DNA from: Gaiellasilicea sp037721555
Lineage (GTDB): Bacteria; Actinomycetota; Thermoleophilia; Gaiellales; Gaiellaceae
Direction of reading: 5' to 3'
Length of the DNA: 64,000 nt
NCBI GenBank assembly: GCA_037721555.1
Contig: JBBJOI010000010.1
Location: 36,523-100,522, forward strand
Shown here piece by piece: positions 59,140 to 64,000 of the stretch. The notes below the pieces were generated by a model. It searched no databases. It worked only from the letters and a program-made list of their open reading frames with translations, and was not told where the DNA came from. Made by a program: the position numbers and the translations under genes. Position 1 is the first letter of the stretch. Each line of letters opens with the position of its first letter.

Positions 59140-61473
59140 CTAGTCGCGCAGGCGGAGCCGCTTGAGCGCCAGGGCGTTCACTGCGACGAGGATGCTGGAG
59201 CCGGACATGGAGATCGCCGCGATCTCCGGCCGAAGCGTGAGCCCCCACGGCTCGAAGACGCCGGCGGCGATCGGCAGGGCGAGCGAGTTGTAGCCGATCG
59301 CCCAGCCGAGGTTCTGGCGCATCTTGCGCACGGTGCCGCGGCCGATCGAGATCGCGATCGCGACATCGAGCGGGTCGGAGCGCATCAGCACGACGTCGGC
59401 GGTCTCGATCGCGACGTCGGTGCCCGCGCCGATCGCGATCCCCACGTCGGCGCGGGCGAGCGCGGGTGCATCATTGACGCCGTCGCCGACCATCGCAACC
59501 TTGCGCCCTTCCGCCTGGAGCTCCGCCACCTTGGCCGCCTTGTCCCCCGGCAGGACGTCGGCGAGCACCTCCTCGATCCCGACCTCGGCGGCAATCCGCT
59601 CTGCAGTCGCGCGATTGTCGCCGGTGAGCATGACCGGCCGAATTCCCAACTCCTTGAGCGCGTTGACCGCCTCGAGAGAGGTCTCCCGTACGGCGTCGGC
59701 GATCGCGATCAGCGACACAGCTCTCCCGTCCACGGCGACGTGAACGACGGTACGGCCCGCGTCGGCGAGCTCGACCGCCTTGGCCGCGAGACCGTCGAGC
59801 GGGATCTGCTCGCGCTCGAGCAGCCGTGCGTTGCCGACGGCAAGGCGGCGACCGTCGACGGTCGCCAGGGCACCGTGTCCGGGGACCGCCTCGAACCCGG
59901 TGGCGCGCGGCGCCTCGAGGTTGCGCGCCGTCGCCGCAGCGACGATCGCGTCGGCGAGCGGGTGCTCGCTCTCGCGCTCGACTGCCGCGACGAGCCGGAG
60001 CACATCCGTTTCGTCGTCGCCGTGCGCGGTCACGATCGCTACGACCTCGGGCTCTCCGCGGGTGAGGGTGCCCGTTTTGTCGAGCACTATCGTGTCGAGC
60101 GAGGAAGCTTGCTCGATCGCGATCGCGCTCTTGAAGAGAATCCCGCGGCGTGCGCCGAGGCCCGTTCCGACCATGATCGCCGTCGGGGTGGCGAGGCCGA
60201 GCGCGTCCGGGCAGGTGATGACGACGACGGTGATCGCGAACAGGAGCGCGTCGAGGGCCGGGCGGTCGAGCGCCGCATACCAGACGAGGAAGGTGCCGAG
60301 CCCGCCGAGGAGCGCGACGAGTACGAGCCAAGACGCCGCTCGGTCGGCGAGTCGCTGTGCCGGCGCCTTCGAGTTCTGCGCCTCCTGGACAAGCTTGACG
60401 ATCTGCGCCAGCGCTGTGTCGGAGCCGACGGCGGTGGCGCGAGCGCGCAGCGTTCCCTGCTTGTTGATCGTCGCGCCGATCAGCTGGTCGCCGGGCGCCT
60501 TGGAGACGGGCAGGCTTTCGCCGGTCACCATCGACTCGTCGACGGCGCTCTCGCCTTCGACGACCTCCGCGTCCACCGCCACCTTCGCGCCCGGCCGGAT
60601 CAGGAGCAGGTCGCCGACCTGGACCTGCGCCGTCGGCACCTCGACCTCCTGACCCTCGCGGATCACGACCGCCTTCGGCGGCGCCAGGTCGAGCAGGGCC
60701 CGGATCGCGTCGTTGGCGCCCCCGCGCGCTCGCATCTCGAACCAGTGCCCGAGCAGGACGAACGCGGCGAGGAAAGCGGCCGCCTCGTAGAAGACGTCGC
60801 CCTCGATCCAGAACGTGGCGGCGACGGAATAGATCCAGCCGGTCCCGATCGCAACCGCGACCAGCACCATCATGTCGAGCGTTCTCGCCCTGAGCGCCTT
60901 CCAGGCACCCGTGAAGAAAAGCGACGACGAGTAGAAGATCACCGGCAGGCTGAGGAAGAACTGCCACAGCTCGTCGCCGATCCCGAACGGCGTCGGCGGG
61001 GTCGAGCCGAACAGGTTGTCCCCGAGCGGCGACCAGAGCGCGATCGGCACGGCGAACAGCGCGGCGACGAGGAAGCGGTTGCGCATGTCGCGCACCATCG
61101 CGTCCATCGACATGCCCGCATGGCCGCCGTGCCCGTGGCCGTGCGCATCCTCGGCCCGCTCCATCGCCGCGTGGTCGCGGCTGGGCGCGTGGTCGCCCTC
61201 ATGGCTCATCGGGTCGCAGACGTGACCGGGCACCGACTGCCCTGCGCAGTGGAAGCCGCACTCCTCGACCCAGCTCGAGAGCTGCTCGACCGACGTCCGA
61301 CCCGGATCGAAGGTGACCGTCGCCGTCTGGGCAACCGGGTTCGCGTCGACATCGAGGACGCCCGGCTGCCGACCGAGCATCCGTTCCACCACGCCCTTCT
61401 CGCTCGCGTAGTGGAGGCCGCCGACGTGCAGGACCGCGCGGGCTCTCCGGCCCTTCGTGGTCGTGACGCTCAT
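59140..61473 (-). CDS. P1B-type copper-transporting ATPase with His-rich N-terminus and CPD motif
   Basis: 777 aa. An N-terminal HMA-like fold lacks CxxC (VLHVGGLHYASEKGVVERML) and is followed by HCAGQSVPGHVCDPM and a His-rich HGHGHGGHAGMSMD segment. The core has TGES, DKTGTLTRGEPEVV, HP in ESEHPLADAIV, MLTGDNRATAERIA and GDGVNDAPALARADVGIAIG. The membrane metal motif is TCPDALGLATPTA, with CPD where pumps have CPC or CPH. The last helices carry YNSLALP and MSGSSILVAVNAL, like copper pumps. It has a strong AGGAGGG ribosome site and lies 27 bp after csoR. Confidence 0.92.
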   Translation of the reverse strand: MSVTTTKGRRARAVLHVGGLHYASEKGVVERMLGRQPGVLDVDANPVAQTATVTFDPGRTSVEQLSSWVEECGFHCAGQSVPGHVCDPMSHEGDHAPSRDHAAMERAEDAHGHGHGGHAGMSMDAMVRDMRNRFLVAALFAVPIALWSPLGDNLFGSTPPTPFGIGDELWQFFLSLPVIFYSSSLFFTGAWKALRARTLDMMVLVAVAIGTGWIYSVAATFWIEGDVFYEAAAFLAAFVLLGHWFEMRARGGANDAIRALLDLAPPKAVVIREGQEVEVPTAQVQVGDLLLIRPGAKVAVDAEVVEGESAVDESMVTGESLPVSKAPGDQLIGATINKQGTLRARATAVGSDTALAQIVKLVQEAQNSKAPAQRLADRAASWLVLVALLGGLGTFLVWYAALDRPALDALLFAITVVVITCPDALGLATPTAIMVGTGLGARRGILFKSAIAIEQASSLDTIVLDKTGTLTRGEPEVVAIVTAHGDDETDVLRLVAAVERESEHPLADAIVAAATARNLEAPRATGFEAVPGHGALATVDGRRLAVGNARLLEREQIPLDGLAAKAVELADAGRTVVHVAVDGRAVSLIAIADAVRETSLEAVNALKELGIRPVMLTGDNRATAERIAAEVGIEEVLADVLPGDKAAKVAELQAEGRKVAMVGDGVNDAPALARADVGIAIGAGTDVAIETADVVLMRSDPLDVAIAISIGRGTVRKMRQNLGWAIGYNSLALPIAAGVFEPWGLTLRPEIAAISMSGSSILVAVNALALKRLRLRD

Positions 61474-61500
61474 TGGTCCCTCCTGCTCAAAGCGTGCGAC

Positions 61501-61791
61501 TCAGCGCGTCTTGGCGAAGCGCTGGACGGCCTCGAGCAGCTCGCGGCCCTTCTCCTCGGCGGTCGCGGCGTCGCCGGAGGCGAGCGCGTCGGTGACGCAG
61601 TGGCTGACGTGGTCTTCGAGCAGCTTCACGGCGAGGCTGTCGAGCGCGGTCGAGACGGCGCCGATCTGGGTGAGGATGTCGATGCAGTAGCGCTCGTCCT
61701 CGACCATCCGCTCGATCCCGCGCACCTGCCCCTCGATCCGGTGCAGTCGCTTGACGAGCGCCTCCTTGTCCGTCACGTAGCCGTGGGTCAT
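61501..61791 (-). CDS. csoR: Copper-sensing repressor CsoR
   Basis: 96 aa four-helix-bundle repressor. MTHGYVTDKEALVKRLHRIEGQVRGIERM leads to the Cu(I) ligands: Cys in ERYCIDILTQ, then His and Cys in LEDHVSHCV, the C-H-C pattern of CsoR (as opposed to RcnR/FrmR). Binding of Cu(I) releases the operator and induces export. The start at ATG 61791 overlaps the upstream pump's stop (ATGA). It lies between two copper pumps, so the operon is likely self-regulated; the operator is beyond the window. Confidence 0.95.
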   Translation of the reverse strand: MTHGYVTDKEALVKRLHRIEGQVRGIERMVEDERYCIDILTQIGAVSTALDSLAVKLLEDHVSHCVTDALASGDAATAEEKGRELLEAVQRFAKTR

Positions 61792-64000
61792 GCGGTCTCC
61801 TCTTCCAGCCGGGCGAGCGGCCGCGGTGAGGGGCCGGAGCCGTCCTGCCGGGAGCTGTGGAAGCGGCGCAGGCGGAGCGAGTTCGTGACGACGAAGACGC
61901 TGGAGAAGGCCATCGCAGCAGCGGCGACGATCGGGTTCAGCAGGCCGACGACGGCGAGCGGAATTGCCGCCACGTTGTAGGCGAAAGCCCAGAAGAGGTT
62001 GGCCTTGATCGTCCGCAGTGTCCGCCGGGCGAGGCGAATCGCGTCCGCGGCGGCGCGCAGGTCGCCCGAGACGAGCGTGAGGTCGCTCGCCTCGATCGCG
62101 ACGTCGGTGCCGGTGCCGATCGCGAGGCCGAGGTCGGACTGAGCCAGCGCAGGGGCGTCGTTGACGCCGTCGCCGACCATCGCGACGACCTCGCCGCTCT
62201 CCTGCAGGCGGCGCACCTCCGCGATCTTCTCGTCGGGGAGCACGTTCGCGAGCACCCGCTCGATCCCGACCTCCGCCGCGACGGCCTGCGCGGTGCGCTC
62301 GTTGTCCCCGGTGAGCAGCACGGGGGTGAGGCCGAGCTCCTTCAGGCCGGCGATCGCCTCGGCGCTCGTCGGCTTCAGGCGGTCGGCGACGGCGATCAGG
62401 CCGCGCGCGGCGCCGTCCCAGCCGACCGCGACCACCGTGCGGCCCTCGGCTTCGGCCTCCGCCTGCGCCTCGACCAGCTCGGCCGGGAGCTCGATGCCCC
62501 AGTCGGCGAGGAACGCGGGCCGCCCGACGAGTGTCGCGCGGCCGTCGACGACGGCCTCCACGCCGAGCCCCGCCTGGTTCTGGAAGCTCTCGACCGTCGG
62601 CAGCGCGCCGAGCTCCTGGCGGGCGCGATCGGCGATCGCGCGGGCGATCGGATGCTCGCTCGCGTCCTCGGCGCCGCCGGCCAGGCGCAGCAGCTCCCGC
62701 CGCTCGACGCCTGCCGCCGGGATCACGTCGGCGACGGCCATCCGCCCCTCGGTGACCGTGCCGGTCTTGTCGAGCACGATCGTGGTGATCTTGCGCGTCC
62801 GCTCCAGCACTTCCGGGCCCTTGATCAGGATCCCGAGCTGGGCGCCGCGGCCGGTGCCGACCATCAGCGCCGTCGGCGTCGCCAGCCCGAGCGCGCACGG
62901 GGAGGCGATGATCAACACCGCCACCGCGGCCGTGAACGCTGCCGCGCCGTCGCCGGTGAGCAGCAGCCAACCCGCGAGCGTCGCAAGCGAGATCCCGATC
63001 ACGATCGGCACGAAGACGGCCGAGACGCGGTCGACGAGCCGCTGAATCGGTGCCTTGCCCGCCTGAGCCTCCTCGACCATGCGCGCGATCTGCGCCAGCG
63101 CCGTCTCGGCACCGACCTTCGTCGCGCGCACGATCAGACGCCCAGAGGTGTTGATCGTCGCTCCGGCGACGCCGTCGCCGGGACCCATTTCGACCGGCAC
63201 GGGCTCGCCGGTCAGCATCGACTGATCGACCGCCGAAAGGCCTTCCTCGACGATGCCGTCGGTCGCGATCTTCTCGCCGGGGCGAACCACGAAGAGGTCG
63301 TCCGCCCGCAGCTCCTCGACCGGGATCAGGACTTCCTCCCCGTCCCGCAGGACACGCGCCTCCTTGGCCCCCAGCTCGAGCAGAGCACGGATCGCCGCGC
63401 TCGAGCGCCGACGCGCCCGCGCCTCGAGGAAGCGGCCGAGCAGGATCAGCGTCGTGATCACGCCGGCCACCTCGAAGTACGTGTGCTCACCCTCGACGAA
63501 CAGGAGCACGACGGCCGACCAGCCCCACGCAGCGAGCGTGCCAATCGAGATCAGCGTGTCCATCGTCGCCGCCCCGTGCCGAGCGTTCAGCACGGCGGCG
63601 CGATGGAAGGTGAAGCCGGCCCAGAGGACGACCGGCGTCGCCAGCGCGAAAGCGAGCCACTCCCAACCGGAGAACTGCAGTGGCGGCACCATCCCGAGCA
63701 GGGCCAGAGGCGCGGTCAAAACGACGGCGACAGCCAGGCGCAGGCGCAGTGCGCGGGCGCGCTCCTCCTCTGCCAGCGCTCGGGCTGTGCGGCTGGCGCG
63801 ATAGCCCGCCGCCTCGACCGCCCGGATCAGATCCTCGACCTCCGCGAGCGCCGGGTCGTAGCTGACCGCGGCCTGCTCGGTCGCGTAGTTGACGGACGCC
63901 TCGACGCCCTCGAGCTTGTTCAGCTTGCGCTCGATCCGCGAGGCGCAGGACGCGCACGTCATCCCTTCGAGCGCGAGCTGGACGCGTGCTTCGGGCTCGG
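61788..64000 (-). CDS. copA: Copper-exporting P1B ATPase CopA, 5' end outside the window
   Basis: Partial at the window edge; the frame continues beyond 64000. The visible ~737 residues begin in an HMA domain with GMTCASCASRIERKLNKLEGV. The core is complete: LTGEPVPVEMG, DKTGTVTEGRMAV, SEHPIARAI, VLLTGDNERTAQAVA, GDGVNDAPALAQSDLGLAIG. The transmembrane motif is IASPCALGLATPTA: SPC rather than the CPC of standard CopA. Helices 7-8 have YNVAAIP and MAFSSVFVVTNSLRL, the Cu(I)-pump pattern. With CsoR next to it, copper export is the best reading despite the changed motif. Confidence 0.93.
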   Translation of the reverse strand, partial: EPEARVQLALEGMTCASCASRIERKLNKLEGVEASVNYATEQAAVSYDPALAEVEDLIRAVEAAGYRASRTARALAEEERARALRLRLAVAVVLTAPLALLGMVPPLQFSGWEWLAFALATPVVLWAGFTFHRAAVLNARHGAATMDTLISIGTLAAWGWSAVVLLFVEGEHTYFEVAGVITTLILLGRFLEARARRRSSAAIRALLELGAKEARVLRDGEEVLIPVEELRADDLFVVRPGEKIATDGIVEEGLSAVDQSMLTGEPVPVEMGPGDGVAGATINTSGRLIVRATKVGAETALAQIARMVEEAQAGKAPIQRLVDRVSAVFVPIVIGISLATLAGWLLLTGDGAAAFTAAVAVLIIASPCALGLATPTALMVGTGRGAQLGILIKGPEVLERTRKITTIVLDKTGTVTEGRMAVADVIPAAGVERRELLRLAGGAEDASEHPIARAIADRARQELGALPTVESFQNQAGLGVEAVVDGRATLVGRPAFLADWGIELPAELVEAQAEAEAEGRTVVAVGWDGAARGLIAVADRLKPTSAEAIAGLKELGLTPVLLTGDNERTAQAVAAEVGIERVLANVLPDEKIAEVRRLQESGEVVAMVGDGVNDAPALAQSDLGLAIGTGTDVAIEASDLTLVSGDLRAAADAIRLARRTLRTIKANLFWAFAYNVAAIPLAVVGLLNPIVAAAAMAFSSVFVVTNSLRLRRFHSSRQDGSGPSPRPLARLEEETA

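Noticed and set aside
59740..61980. A 746-codon plus-strand open frame opposite the copper ATPase and csoR
   Set aside because: No recognisable domain and extreme Arg/Asp/Glu content; the minus strand carries complete P-type ATPase and CsoR motifs.

Overview
The window is GC-rich, densely coded chromosomal DNA. It has many GTG/TTG starts, 1-10 nt gene overlaps, a Rex repressor, tsaE-tsaB-rimI-tsaD, a K+-independent H+-pyrophosphatase, Eis-type acetyltransferases and CsoR-linked copper ATPases. Together these suggest an actinobacterium, most likely of the Thermoleophilia/Gaiellales type. That placement is inferred from gene content; no rRNA is present to confirm it.

Layout. 0-8.6 kb: the C-terminal end of UvrA, a zinc-ribbon adenylate cyclase/ATPase with a thioesterase, a Yip1 membrane protein, the pantothenate genes panC-panB with a DUF2520 reductase-like protein, a GNAT and an FmdB zinc ribbon. 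8.6-15 kb: decayed LuxR sequence, family-4 uracil-DNA glycosylase, the t6A genes tsaE-tsaB-rimI-tsaD and a secreted subtilase. 15-22.4 kb: glutamate dehydrogenase, a thioredoxin-fold protein, Rex, a glycosyltransferase, a YbdK-type ligase and H+-PPase. 22.5-34.6 kb: a large subtilase, two amino-acid permease/UspA fusions with a tiny membrane protein between them, a K+ uptake block (three TrkA-type proteins and TrkH) and a secreted sugar dehydrogenase. 35-37.6 kb: a three-gene ABC-2 exporter.

38.3-43.2 kb is the most interesting segment. A clear cobalamin riboswitch precedes six tightly packed genes: a secreted DUF4430 protein, a DUF4430 lipoprotein, EcfT, a fused double-ATPase EcfA, a membrane S-component and a secreted alpha/alpha-barrel repeat protein. 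Animal transcobalamin and intrinsic factor consist of an alpha/alpha barrel plus a DUF4430 domain that enclose B12 between them. This operon encodes the same two folds as separate secreted proteins, together with an ECF importer and under B12 control. I infer a bacterial split-transcobalamin B12 capture and import system.

43.3-51 kb: a DUF4394 protein, PcrA/UvrD helicase, two tandem Eis-like acetyltransferases, DUF4126, an M23 peptidase, a decayed cNMP-binding gene and tRNA-Val(GAC). From about 51.1 to 58.4 kb there is an island next to the tRNA: tyrosine integrase, excisionase-like HTH, orphan genes, an IS3 transposase remnant, an inverted-repeat element, long non-coding stretches and a frameshifted BlaI repressor with its operator. 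58.4-64 kb: a class E-like sortase and a copper operon (copA, csoR, a second P1B ATPase) whose two pumps both have unusual transmembrane metal motifs (SPC and CPD).
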